A stretch of DNA of 24,291 nucleotides from assembly GCA_964653075.1 (NCBI GenBank), contig CAZZAX010000090.1, forward strand, positions 1 through 24,291, in the 5' to 3' direction. Positions 9,070 through 17,271 of the stretch are shown piece by piece. A program made the position numbers and the translations under genes. Under the pieces are notes generated by a model. It was given only the letters and a program-made list of their open reading frames with translations. It was not told the origin of the DNA and did no database searches. The stretch comes from NIOZ-UU13 sp964653075. Lineage in GTDB: Bacteria > Planctomycetota > Phycisphaerae > Sedimentisphaerales > Anaerobacaceae. Within the stretch, counting starts at the first letter, position 1; the number at the start of each line of letters is the position of its first letter.

Positions 9070-9921
9070 TTAAAGGCTTGTTGTGTTTTTCGAGCGCCGG
9101 TCTGAGATAGGTTTTTCACCGTTGCCGAGGGCTCCGGCAAGAACCATATCCCTGAAACCGACCATCGGGTCGTAGAATTTCCTTTTCAACTCAACAGAAT
9201 TAACCATTATATCGGGTCGATTCATTCTTAGCTGTTGTACTATTTTGCCGTCCGGCCGGATAAAACAAGATGGATAAGGAGAATAATACCCGCTCGAATT
9301 TGCACAACTCATCCACAAATGGTTCGTCGCCGCCCGGCACTGCATCGTCTGTCGCATAATGTGCGTATGCACGCTTGGGCCCTTTTGGCGGGCGTTATAA
9401 AACGACTGGAAAATGCAGTTGACCCCTTCCTTGTAAAGCTGACGGTACAGCTCGGGAAATCGCAAATCAAAACATATAAGCAGCGAGCATTTAACGCCCT
9501 TAATGGTAAAGTTCACAAACCTGTTGCCAGGTGTCATCCGACGTAAATCGCCAAGGGTACAGAATCTTTTGTCGTAGCGGTCAACAATTTTTCCTTCAGC
9601 ATTAATAAGATACAGGCTGTTGTGCGGCTTGTTCGGTTCGGTCAATCTATGTGTACTTCCCAGAACAACCCATAGCTTGAGTTTAGCGGCAAGAGCCATA
9701 ATCTTCTCGGTTTCTTCTTTAAGCAGGTCCCAATCGTACCCCTCGAAATTTGGAAAGTCGGTACCGACATACCCGCTAAGAGCACATTCGGAAAAATGAA
9801 CGATATCGGCTCTGGCCTTTTTAGCCTTGCGCAAAAAATCACTGATTCTCTTTGCGTTTCGCTTTACCGAATTACTAACGGCAAACTGACACGTCGCAAC
9901 TTTAACTACACCAATACCCAT
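9070..9921 (-). CDS. carbon-nitrogen hydrolase (nitrilase superfamily)
   Basis: The catalytic triad of the nitrilase superfamily is complete. Counting from an upstream ATG at 9966, it is E60 (HFSECALSG), K133 (RYDKRFC) and C165 (LLICFDLRFPE). The enzyme would hydrolyse a non-peptide C-N bond of an amide or carbamoyl compound; the substrate is not predictable. I start the gene at the ATG at 9921 (MGIGVVKVATCQF), which puts the first beta strand at the N-terminus and clears the stop of the preceding nucleotidyltransferase gene (9938). The upstream ATG would add 15 residues and overlap that gene. Neither start has a strong ribosome site. The length of 283 residues is normal. It may be co-transcribed with the toxin-antitoxin pair upstream. 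Confidence 0.85.
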   Translation of the reverse strand: MGIGVVKVATCQFAVSNSVKRNAKRISDFLRKAKKARADIVHFSECALSGYVGTDFPNFEGYDWDLLKEETEKIMALAAKLKLWVVLGSTHRLTEPNKPHNSLYLINAEGKIVDRYDKRFCTLGDLRRMTPGNRFVNFTIKGVKCSLLICFDLRFPELYRQLYKEGVNCIFQSFYNARQKGPSVHTHIMRQTMQCRAATNHLWMSCANSSGYYSPYPSCFIRPDGKIVQQLRMNRPDIMVNSVELKRKFYDPMVGFRDMVLAGALGNGEKPISDRRSKNTTSL

Positions 9922-9937
9922 CGCTAAGTTAGTCCGT

Positions 9938-10267
9938 TTAAAGCCAGACCACCTCTTTAAGAACATGGCAAATCCACGGCATATTTTCCTGTTTCATTCT
10001 CTCTACTTCCTCGTTGGTATAAGGAAAAACGTCACAGCCTGCAGAAAGGTTCTCCGGAAGATAATCCGGAATTCTGTCCAGAAAACGCTTGCTGCTTTGC
10101 CGCAGAATTATCAACAGATCCACATCGCTGGCCGGCCCGTAAGTATCGGCGGCATAAGAGCCAAACAGCCCTATTTTTTCCACTTCCGGCCTGCTCTGTT
10201 GTATTTTTATTGTATAATCTCTTAGTTGACGTAAAATCCTGTTCTTATCAGCGAACACAACCTTCAC
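9938..10267 (-). CDS. MNT-type nucleotidyltransferase, antitoxin of a HEPN/MNT module
   Basis: This is a small minimal nucleotidyltransferase. The signature is LFGSYAADTYGPASDVDLLI (GSY-x10-D-x-D, active-site Asp pair in SDVDLL). In type VII toxin-antitoxin systems MNT proteins modify (AMPylate) the partner HEPN toxin and so neutralise it. The frame is open further upstream to 10357, but the homologous part begins near VKVVFADKNR, so a GTG at 10267 (or 10258) is the likely start. It would lie inside the last bases of the HEPN gene, giving translational coupling. The product is about 109 residues, a usual size. Confidence 0.82.
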   Translation of the reverse strand: MKVVFADKNRILRQLRDYTIKIQQSRPEVEKIGLFGSYAADTYGPASDVDLLIILRQSSKRFLDRIPDYLPENLSAGCDVFPYTNEEVERMKQENMPWICHVLKEVVWL

Positions 10268-10637
10268 AGAATTCGATGATCTCTCGAGCATTCTCAATTG
10301 CCTCCTGAGCGTCTTTTTTTGTGTAATAATCACCCGGCATCCCACTGTCAAAACCATTAGGATAACGCGTCGGAATATAGTGTTTATCCAGGCTCTTCGC
10401 AGCCTCTATGAGCTGCTCAGGCACTTCTATCTTCTCATCAAGGGCTTTAAGTAAAGCAAAAACAGAATGACCCCAACTTTCGCCATGTAAAGAAAGAAAA
10501 ACGGCCTTAACAGCCTTCTCTGCTCCTTGCTGCGCGCTGAAACAGGACCACTCAAAATCCTCATCTTCACAGGCATGTACTGCGTGGTTCAAATCCCGTT
10601 GAGCCTGTGCCAGCCAATCTCTCCATCTCTCGGGCAT
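10248..10637 (-). CDS. HEPN-domain protein, putative RNase toxin of a HEPN/MNT pair
   Basis: The 129-residue helical protein fits the HEPN family (PF05168 type): WLAQAQRDLNHA, then WSCFSAQQGAEKAVKAVF, and the conserved HYIPTRYPNGF near the C-terminus. HEPN proteins paired with MNT nucleotidyltransferases act as RNases or tRNA-targeting toxins in the characterised cases. The classic R-x4-6-H catalytic motif is not obvious here, so activity is uncertain and the protein may be a non-catalytic relative. AAGGA lies about seven bases before the ATG. The following MNT gene overlaps its 3' end. The pair sits alone between argC and the nitrilase-like gene. Confidence 0.82.
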   Translation of the reverse strand: MPERWRDWLAQAQRDLNHAVHACEDEDFEWSCFSAQQGAEKAVKAVFLSLHGESWGHSVFALLKALDEKIEVPEQLIEAAKSLDKHYIPTRYPNGFDSGMPGDYYTKKDAQEAIENAREIIEFCEGCVR

Positions 10638-10796
10638 TTTTTAATCCTTTAACAAAAAGAACAAAATAGCGTAAACAGAAAGGCTTACTAACTTAAATCA
10701 TTATAACCTGAACAATTCCTTCAACAAAGTGTTTTGAATTGCAACACCAGGATATTATCTACTTTTTTCCTCAATTTGTATTCACACAATGTAATA

Positions 10797-11804
10797 CTAT
10801 CTAAGGCCGAGGGTTTCTTCGAGGCCGAAGATGATGTTCATATTCTGAATTGCCTGGCCGGATGCACCTTTTACCAGATTGTCAATAGCGGAAAAGCAAA
10901 GAATTTTGCCTTTCACACTGGTAACAAAAATATGGCAGTAGTTTGTCCCTGCCACATCCTTAACAGCGGGAGCTTCCTTGCGCACCTGAACAAATGGCTC
11001 TTCCTGGTAGAAATCATTATACAGCTTCGACAGGTCTTCATCGCTCAGCTTCGTCTTCGGCTGACAATAAACCGTTGATAGAATTCCTCTGTCGAAAGGC
11101 CCGACGTGCGGCTGGAACAATACGGTAACCTTCTTTCCTGCTACATCGCCTGCGATTTGTTCTATCTCAGGCATATGGCGGTGTGTGCCGATGCTGTAGG
11201 AAAAAAGATTCTCGTTCATATTCGGAAAATGAAATTTACTCGAAGGTTTCATCCCCGCCCCTGATGCACCTGTCACCGAGTTGACAATAACATTTTCGGT
11301 TTCTATCAGGTCTTGTTTAAGCAGCGGTGCAACGGCCAACGCGGCACCGGTAGGATAGCATCCCGGATTAGCGACAAGACTGGCGCCTTTTATCTGCTCG
11401 CGGAAAAGTTCGGGAAGACCGAACACAGCGTGCTTTAAATTCTTAGTATCGGTATGCTTAACATAGTACTTTTCATAAACTTCCACATCTTTGAGCCGAT
11501 AGTCCGCACTGAAATCAATCACCTTTACTCCGGCCTTCAAAAGCTTCGGCACGAATCCCATAGAGACCTTATGAGGCAGACAGCAAAGGGCAACATCGGC
11601 CAGCCCCGAGAGTTTATCGAGGTCCAGCGGCTCGATTTGCAACGGGCAGCGCCCTTTAAATTGCGGAAAAACATCCTCCACCGCTCCGCATTCCTCGGGC
11701 AGCGCAGTAAGATAAGTAAGCTCCGCCTGCTCATGCCGCAGTAGAATTTGTATCGATTCGGACCCGGTGTATCCGCTCGCCCCGATTATTGCAACTCGTA
11801 TCAT
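10797..11804 (-). CDS. argC: N-acetyl-gamma-glutamyl-phosphate reductase
   Basis: ArgC reduces N-acetylglutamyl phosphate to the semialdehyde with NADPH, the third step of arginine synthesis. The Rossmann loop is at the start (VAIIGASGYTGSE), and the catalytic cysteine lies in VANPGCYPTGAA. Other family words are VTGASGAGMKPS and FQPHVGPFDRG. I start at the ATG at 11804 because AGGAAG lies five bases before it and the nucleotide-binding strand follows at once; an in-frame ATG 33 bases upstream has no such site. The length of 335 residues is slightly under the 340-350 norm. It follows the EamA transporter gene by 51 bases. No other arginine gene is in the window. Confidence 0.95.
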   Translation of the reverse strand: MIRVAIIGASGYTGSESIQILLRHEQAELTYLTALPEECGAVEDVFPQFKGRCPLQIEPLDLDKLSGLADVALCCLPHKVSMGFVPKLLKAGVKVIDFSADYRLKDVEVYEKYYVKHTDTKNLKHAVFGLPELFREQIKGASLVANPGCYPTGAALAVAPLLKQDLIETENVIVNSVTGASGAGMKPSSKFHFPNMNENLFSYSIGTHRHMPEIEQIAGDVAGKKVTVLFQPHVGPFDRGILSTVYCQPKTKLSDEDLSKLYNDFYQEEPFVQVRKEAPAVKDVAGTNYCHIFVTSVKGKILCFSAIDNLVKGASGQAIQNMNIIFGLEETLGLR

Positions 11805-11855
11805 CGTTTCTTCCTTTCTATTGTCAGGTATCGGCAAAGAATATCAGTTTGGCCT

Positions 11856-12725
11856 TTAGTGGTCAAGGTTCCTCCTCAGCAGGACGACCGCACAAGCACC
11901 AACAACCAGCACCGAACCCAACAGGTTCGACCAGGTCAAAGGTTCGCTGAATATCACCACGCCGGCTATATAGCACAATACCGTCTCGAACATTAACAGC
12001 AATGAACCGGTCTTGACCGGCACATACTTAAAACCTTCCGTCATAAAAAGCTGGCCGATAGTAATGCAGCCGCCCATACCGAGCAGGATAAAGATTCCTT
12101 TGAAATCGACAGCCGCTTCACTTCTTAAGGCAGGTCCTATGACAAGCCACATCCCTACCACACACTGGGAAAAGTAAATTGCCAGTGAGCTGTCCGTATC
12201 GTGGAGTTTGCGTATTATTGTGACAGCGAAACCTGCAAGCACCGCGCCGAGGACTGCCAAAAGCTCATATCTGCCAAAGACCAGCAATGAAAAGCCCTGC
12301 TGTTTTTCGTAAGCTATGAAGTAAATACCCACCATGGCCGTCAGAATAGCCCCTATATTGAACAGCCGCAGCCTTTCTTTCAGGAAAATCGCACTTATAA
12401 TACTTCCAAAGATCGGGTACGAGCTTATCATAACCACACCTTTACCGAGTCCAAGCTTGGTGATACACAAAAGTGTTATAAAGACAGCCATTCCTCCGGT
12501 AAGACCTCGCAGCAACAGCAGCTTCTTGTTGACAAAGACAAGCCTGATTCGCCCTGACATAGCGGCAGTTGCGATAAGTCCCAGCCCAATGACGAACCGA
12601 AAGAAAGTCAGCTTGTAAGCGCCGATGTACGAACCGCTTTTGACAAGGCAGCCAGCTATGCAGAAAAAACCGCTCGCCAGAGCCATCAATGCGGCCCCCT
12701 TTTTTTTATGCTCCAATCTTGACAT
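11856..12725 (-). CDS. EamA-family (DMT) transporter
   Basis: The 289-residue protein has about ten hydrophobic membrane helices in two EamA repeats (roughly residues 10-140 and 150-285). The first repeat has FFRFVIGLGLIA and YPIFGSIISAIFLKERLR, and the second has LLMFETVLCYIAGVVIFSEPL, the usual end-of-repeat pattern with an acidic residue and proline. Members of the drug/metabolite transporter superfamily export amino acids or other metabolites; the substrate here is not known. The gene starts just after the rpsI terminator, so it may need its own promoter or read-through, and it leads into argC. GGAG is present about 14 bases upstream of the ATG, rather far. Confidence 0.88.
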   Translation of the reverse strand: MSRLEHKKKGAALMALASGFFCIAGCLVKSGSYIGAYKLTFFRFVIGLGLIATAAMSGRIRLVFVNKKLLLLRGLTGGMAVFITLLCITKLGLGKGVVMISSYPIFGSIISAIFLKERLRLFNIGAILTAMVGIYFIAYEKQQGFSLLVFGRYELLAVLGAVLAGFAVTIIRKLHDTDSSLAIYFSQCVVGMWLVIGPALRSEAAVDFKGIFILLGMGGCITIGQLFMTEGFKYVPVKTGSLLLMFETVLCYIAGVVIFSEPLTWSNLLGSVLVVGACAVVLLRRNLDH

Positions 12726-12741
12726 TTTTATTTAAAAACTC

Positions 12742-12774
12742 CAAATAAAAAAGCCACCGGAAACTCCAGTGGCT
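12742..12774 (-). terminator. rho-independent terminator after rpsI
   Basis: Read on the minus strand, AGCCACTGGA (12774-12765), a GTT loop and TCCGGTGGCT (12761-12752) form a 10-bp stem with one G-U pair, followed by a T-rich run (TTTTTTATTT). It lies 29 bases past the rpsI stop and before the EamA transporter start, and so ends the rplM-rpsI transcript. Confidence 0.9.
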
Positions 12775-12802
12775 CTTTCGACAATCCAAAATAATTTGCG
12801 AA

Positions 12803-13273
12803 TTAACGCTTCGAGAACTGGAATCTTCTCCTTGCCCCTCTTTGGCCGGGCTTTTTCCTTTCGACCATCCTCGGGTCGCGGGTCAGATGTCCGCCGTCCC
12901 GCAGGGCCTGAACAAAGTTTGCATCGTACTTTCTCAGCGCCCGGGCAATTCCCAAAAGTGAGGCGCCCGCCTGTCCGGTAGTTCCGCCGCCTTTGACGTT
13001 GATAAATATATCAAAAGATTTTTTTGCCCCAACAGTCTCCAGAGGCGCCAGAACGGCTTTTCTGTCCTGCTCCCGAACAAAGTACTCTTTCAACTCTTTT
13101 TTATTGACCTGCAATTTGCCGTTGCCCGGTTTGATTCGTACTCGTGCTACGGCGCTTTTTCTTCTGCCGGTGCCCCACCAGTAACCACCTTTCGATTTAC
13201 CGGCCTGGCCGGGCGCCTGTTTGGTCTGAGTATTTATATTTACATTCAGGTTGTCAGTTTGGGTATCTGCCAT
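12803..13273 (-). CDS. rpsI: 30S ribosomal protein S9
   Basis: S9 is a small-subunit protein whose C-terminal tail reaches the P-site tRNA. The domain is clear: GTGRRKSAVARVRIKPG, then GGGTTGQAGA, ARALRKYD, LTRDPRMVERKKPG, and the basic end RRRFQFSKR with the invariant final Lys-Arg. The protein has 156 residues against about 130 in E. coli; the extra length is an N-terminal Asn/Gln/Thr-rich extension of about 30 residues. It starts 12 bases after the rplM stop on the minus strand, the usual L13-S9 pair, and is followed by a strong terminator. Confidence 0.97.
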   Translation of the reverse strand: MADTQTDNLNVNINTQTKQAPGQAGKSKGGYWWGTGRRKSAVARVRIKPGNGKLQVNKKELKEYFVREQDRKAVLAPLETVGAKKSFDIFINVKGGGTTGQAGASLLGIARALRKYDANFVQALRDGGHLTRDPRMVERKKPGQRGARRRFQFSKR

Positions 13274-13285
13274 AATTCGTATTCT

Positions 13286-13720
13286 TTACTTAAATAGTTC
13301 TATTTTTTCTGGTTTCTGGGCCTGGTGTTCGTGCTCCGGACCCCGGTAAACCTTTAACTTTTTCAGCATTTGCCTGCCGAGCTTGTTCTTCGGCAGCATT
13401 CGCCTTATCGCCAGCTCAATAACCTTCTCAGGTTTCTTGGCCATCATATCGGCAAAGCTGACGTATTTATGCCCGCCCGGGAAATGCGTATAATAGTCGT
13501 ACTCCTTCACCTGGGCCTTTTTGCCGGTAACCGTTATTTTCTCGGCGTTAACTACAACCACATAATCGCCCGTATCGACGTGGGGCGTATATGTGGGTTT
13601 GTTCTTTCCCATAAGTATAGGCGCAATCTTAGCCGCCATTCGGCCAAGAACGGCCCCGTCAGCGTCCACGAGCATCCATTTGTGCTCGAGTTGGTCTTTT
13701 TTTGCCATAAAGCTCTTCAT
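13286..13720 (-). CDS. rplM: 50S ribosomal protein L13
   Basis: L13 is an early-assembling large-subunit protein. Recognisable parts are KWMLVDADGAVLGRMA near the N-terminus, GDYVVVVNAEKI, YYTHFPGGHK, AIRRMLPKNKLGRQM and a C-terminal VYRGPEHEHQAQKP. The 144 residues match the family norm. Two near starts exist, ATG at 13720 and ATG at 13708 (MAKKDQ); a purine-rich AAAGAGAG precedes the first. The gene opens the rplM-rpsI operon. Its promoter should lie between 13721 and about 13800, next to a repeat block. Confidence 0.97.
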   Translation of the reverse strand: MKSFMAKKDQLEHKWMLVDADGAVLGRMAAKIAPILMGKNKPTYTPHVDTGDYVVVVNAEKITVTGKKAQVKEYDYYTHFPGGHKYVSFADMMAKKPEKVIELAIRRMLPKNKLGRQMLKKLKVYRGPEHEHQAQKPEKIELFK

Positions 13721-13804
13721 AGAAACACTCTCTTTCGCTACACAAAAAGGGCTATTCTACAGAATTGGTGCCAACTGTCAAACATTTTTGGAAGATAAAT
13801 TTTA

Positions 13805-14200
13805 AAGATTTCGTTCCACATTTTCAAATTGGGTCCCCGACTACGACATTCGAGGATAAATCTGATTGGCTTTGTTTTGGGTTTGAATTGGCTTTGCTTT
13901 TGGGGGCCTGAAAGTACTTTCATTGTCATAATCCTTTTTTGAAAAAGCGTTTGTGTTCATTTTTGGCCTTTCGGTGATTGGGTTTGAATTGGGTTTGATT
14001 GGGTTTGTTTTTTTGCCCCGCCAAGCGGATAAAATCTCGTATATATTTGTCTCAAAAGAGTTTACGCCAATTTCAGAAGTTCTGAAATTGGCTTTGTTTT
14101 GCATAGAAGCAGCAGCAGTTTCCGTAATTTTTTCATTGAATAACCTTCTTTTTTGATTATTTACCCGCTTTTTTGACAATAGATGATTCATAATAGACAC
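13805..14200. repeat. interspersed repeat block with Asn-Lys-Pro-rich translation
   Basis: The stretch contains repeated words such as ATTGGGTTTG (13976-14010) and GATTGGCTTTG-type variants (13861-13905). On the minus strand it reads as KTNPIKPNSNPI, QNKANF and similar words, in more than one frame: the 13738-13929 frame repeats them after a shift. A perfect 27-base palindrome lies inside (14066-14092). Such words recur, in my recollection, in spurious small proteins of Phycisphaerae genomes. I regard the open frame at 13841-14200 as repeat DNA, not a gene. Confidence 0.6.
14066..14092. repeat. perfect palindrome with 13-base arms
   Basis: GCCAATTTCAGAA, a single G, then TTCTGAAATTGGC, with no mismatch. 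No T-run follows on either strand, so it is unlikely to be a simple terminator. It sits within the interspersed repeat block and may be a structural part of that repeat. Confidence 0.8.
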
Positions 14201-15279
14201 AAGACTCCAGACTAAAGGCTAATTTTCAAAACAACTCGTCTGAGGGGAAAAAAGCAGTCCCTATATAATTAGACGTACCTGCGTGTTTGATACGAAATAC
14301 AGGGTGTTTTTTAAAGGTTAAAATTTGCTAAGTGCTTATGAAGAAATTAATTAAAATTTTTTTAGAAAAATTGAAATTTGTTGGAAATTACCAGCGTTTT
14401 TTGCGCGCTACAAACAAGTGAAAAGTGTAAAGTGTAAAGTTAAAAGTTGAAAGGAAAAAGACACGGATTAGGAACATCTAAAAGAAGCATTTCTACCTGA
14501 GGCCAGCATGAGCATCGTACTATCACGTAAGCACGGAGTGGTGGAGTGATTTAAACTGGCGCGAACCGCAGGTAGAAATGCGACATCGAGCCGAACCGAA
14601 GGTAGAAATGCCCCTTATTGTAGACAAAGGATTTGGGGGTTGGTTTTTTAGCGTTTTTTGCCGAGAATTGTTCGATTTTTGCTGATTTTTCACGAAATTA
14701 ACAAAAAAAAATCAATATATGCTGTCTCAGAAACGCCTATAACGCCTATATTAATAGAAACGCTTGGGGTTTGCGCTGCTTTATAAGTTATGTTAAACAT
14801 TAGATTAGTTTGTATAACTGCCAACATGGCAGTATTAAAATAGCGTTGCCAAATGATTGGAAACATAAAAAATATTATAAGTTATTTATTAAAAAGGATT
14901 TGCAAGAACATAATCCTATAAATACGCAATTGGCACACTATTTGCATGGTACATTTTACATAATATTCAGCAATCGGCACCGGAGGCCGTGAGCGTGTTA
15001 TTAATACCACTCTTTGCTTCCCGTGTTGATCAATTTAATAGAGATTTTGCATAAAACAGGGATGATTTAGGGAATGGCGTAATGGCGGAGAAATTTTTTA
15101 ATCAACATTTGGCCAATCGAAAACGCATTCTAAGTGTAATATTTTGATGGGAAATTCACCTTAATCATGCGTCCAGTTTATGGGGAGTATTATAGAATGA
15201 AAGAAGGAATTACATAAAACGCTGAGGCAACCATGTCATTAAAGATTGGTCTATATATGATAAGAGGTGAGGTGTATAC
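14201..15279. other. AT-rich non-coding region upstream of Gabija
   Basis: No gene is supported. It holds a short simple repeat (AAGTGTAAAGTGTAAAG and relatives, 14418-14455), the inverted/direct repeat cluster at 14487-14612, an A/T-rich stretch with AACGCCTATAACGCCTAT (about 14734-14752), and presumably the promoter of gajA. A 60-codon frame from a TTG at 14810 to 14992 has no good ribosome site or recognisable family. The base composition falls clearly here, as in the Gabija genes that follow. Confidence 0.5.
14487..14612. repeat. short repeat cluster left of Gabija (ATTTCTACCTG family)
   Basis: GCATTTCTACCTG at 14487-14499 is matched by its exact reverse complement CAGGTAGAAATGC at 14569-14581. 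A further copy in the second orientation, GAACCGAAGGTAGAAATGCC, lies at 14593-14612. The two right-hand copies share CGAACCG(C/A)AGGTAGAAATGC. The first copy reads on to ATTTCTACCTGAGGC (14489-14503), which recurs exactly at 19229-19243 on the other side of the Gabija operon. Confidence 0.8.
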
Positions 15280-17271
15280 ATGATAATAAAATCAGCACAG
15301 ATAATTAATTTTAGATTATTACATCATGTGGACATTACTTTTGATGAGAATACAACATCCATAGTTGGTAAAAATAACACAGGGAAAACATCTTTATCTT
15401 TTATTTTTAATACATTCCTTAACGGGAATAATAAGCCACCTTTTGAATTTGAGGATTTTTCACTAAAAAGTCATAGTAAATTCATTGAAGTATTTAAGAG
15501 CTACAAAGAAATAACACCAGAGAATAAAGAGAAAAAATTAGAAGAAATTCAACGCGAAATTCCTAAAATCCAGCTACTCTTAACTCTAAAATATGGTCCG
15601 GAAGATAACTGGGCGAACATTAAGCCTTTCTTTACAAATCTTGAAGAAAGTGATGAAATTACCATACTCTGCGAATACGCCCCTGATTCTACAGAAAAAT
15701 TTTTTAAGAAACTAAGTAACCTAAATGAAGATGAACTGATCAAAAATATTGAATCACATTATCAAAGCTATTACAAAATCAACATTCGGCCATATTCTGA
15801 GACTGAGAAAACCGAGAATGTTCCCCGGACAGACTTAAATAGATTAATTCAAGCAAAATTCATTCCTGCACAACGTGTCTTGGATGACAGTAATTCAGAA
15901 TCTAAATCCAAACTCTCAAAAGTGTTTCAAAAGCAATTCAATAACGAAAATGAAAAAGATGAAAGTAAATCAGAAGCACTCCTTAATATCATTAAGCAGG
16001 CCAGTTCGAATATTGATAACACATTAAGCGTTTTCTTTGCTTCATTCATTGACTATTTTAGCAAATTTGGTTTCCCTGGAATGGGGAATGAAAAAGTTGA
16101 ACTTAAATCACAGTTGGCACCTGAAGTCCTATTCAAGAATAATGTTAAACTGTTTTATAACCATGATGGAGCTATTCTTCCAGAAAAATACAATGGCTTA
16201 GGCTATAGCAATCTCATTTACATAATAGCACAAATAATAGGCTTTTACAGCGAAATAAGCGATTTTCAAAATAATCTGAATCTTATCTTCATCGAAGAAC
16301 CTGAAGCACATATGCACCCTCAAATGCAAAGTACCTTTATTAAAAACATCAATAAATTCCTAAGTGAAGTTGGCTTGAATGCACAAACAATAATAACTAC
16401 TCACTCACCACATATTCTTTCTGATGCTATGCTGCAAAGCATCAGATACTTTACCAAAACGGATGTTGTGAATTCATGCACTGTAAAAGACTTAATGTAT
16501 TTTAACAATAAACTGACTAAGTCGGAGACAAAAGAGTTCTTGACGCAATATCTGACTTTAGGCAAATGCGATTTGTTCTTTGCCGATAAAGCGATTTTAT
16601 TTGAAGGAACAGTAGAAAGAATTCTTTTGCCAATTTTCATAAAAAAACATGATAGTGAAGATAATGGTCATAAGTTATCAGAGCAATACATTTCTGCTAT
16701 CGAAGTGGGAGGCGCATACGCAGAAAAATTTAAAGAATTGTTAATATTTTTGGAACTGAAAACTTTAATAATCACAGATATTGACTCGGTTAAAAAACAA
16801 ACAAAAGAGAGCAAAACAACTTATGAAAAGACAGAAATTACAACAGAAGTTGATGAATTACGTACAAGCAATACAACTCTCAGAAGATGGATTCCAGCCA
16901 AAACCAAGATATCGGAACTGCTTACTTTAAATGATATAGATAAGATCACTGGTATAATCAGAGTAGCTTATCAAAAAAATGTGAATTCAGGCAGCCAGCC
17001 AATTAAATGTGGAAGAAGCTTTGAAGAAGCCTTTGTCATAGATAATCCTCAATACATTTTCGATAACAAAAGAAAGCTAAAAAGCATAAAGTCAGCAATA
17101 AGAAATTGTAAAAATAGCGATGAAATCAAAAGAGCGTCTTACGAAATCCAGAGTTTTATTGATAGGAATAAAAAGAAAACAGAATTTGCTTTTGATTTAT
17201 TAAATGTCAATAAAGAGAATTGGAAAGTTCCAACTTATATTGAGGAGGGATTGGCATGGTTATCCCTGTAG
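15280..17271 (+). CDS. gajA: Gabija anti-phage protein GajA (OLD-family ATPase with TOPRIM nuclease)
   Basis: The 663-residue protein has an N-terminal ABC-type ATPase domain: Walker A GKNNTGKT at 30-37, Walker B FIEEPEAHMHPQ near 337-348, and TTHSPHIL near 370. A TOPRIM domain follows: the catalytic Glu in LFEGTVERILL near 440, and ITDID near 498. In characterised Gabija systems GajA is a site-specific DNA nickase/endonuclease, held inactive by nucleotides and released when phage replication depletes them. The start is supported by GAGGTGAGGTG upstream of the ATG. It overlaps gajB by 16 bases. At 663 residues it is somewhat longer than the founding Bacillus GajA (about 580). The coding sequence is far more AT-rich than the flanking chromosomal genes, which suggests transfer. 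A stand-alone class 2 OLD nuclease is the alternative, but the helicase partner argues for Gabija. Confidence 0.92.
   Translation: MIIKSAQIINFRLLHHVDITFDENTTSIVGKNNTGKTSLSFIFNTFLNGNNKPPFEFEDFSLKSHSKFIEVFKSYKEITPENKEKKLEEIQREIPKIQLLLTLKYGPEDNWANIKPFFTNLEESDEITILCEYAPDSTEKFFKKLSNLNEDELIKNIESHYQSYYKINIRPYSETEKTENVPRTDLNRLIQAKFIPAQRVLDDSNSESKSKLSKVFQKQFNNENEKDESKSEALLNIIKQASSNIDNTLSVFFASFIDYFSKFGFPGMGNEKVELKSQLAPEVLFKNNVKLFYNHDGAILPEKYNGLGYSNLIYIIAQIIGFYSEISDFQNNLNLIFIEEPEAHMHPQMQSTFIKNINKFLSEVGLNAQTIITTHSPHILSDAMLQSIRYFTKTDVVNSCTVKDLMYFNNKLTKSETKEFLTQYLTLGKCDLFFADKAILFEGTVERILLPIFIKKHDSEDNGHKLSEQYISAIEVGGAYAEKFKELLIFLELKTLIITDIDSVKKQTKESKTTYEKTEITTEVDELRTSNTTLRRWIPAKTKISELLTLNDIDKITGIIRVAYQKNVNSGSQPIKCGRSFEEAFVIDNPQYIFDNKRKLKSIKSAIRNCKNSDEIKRASYEIQSFIDRNKKKTEFAFDLLNVNKENWKVPTYIEEGLAWLSL

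Noticed and set aside
13841..14200. 119-codon minus-strand open frame upstream of rplM
   Set aside because: Its content is repeated Asn/Lys/Pro words that occur in more than one frame, with no good ribosome site; it is best read as repeat DNA.
14810..14992. 60-codon plus-strand frame upstream of gajA
   Set aside because: It has a TTG start, no ribosome site and no recognisable family in AT-rich DNA; chance is the simpler explanation.
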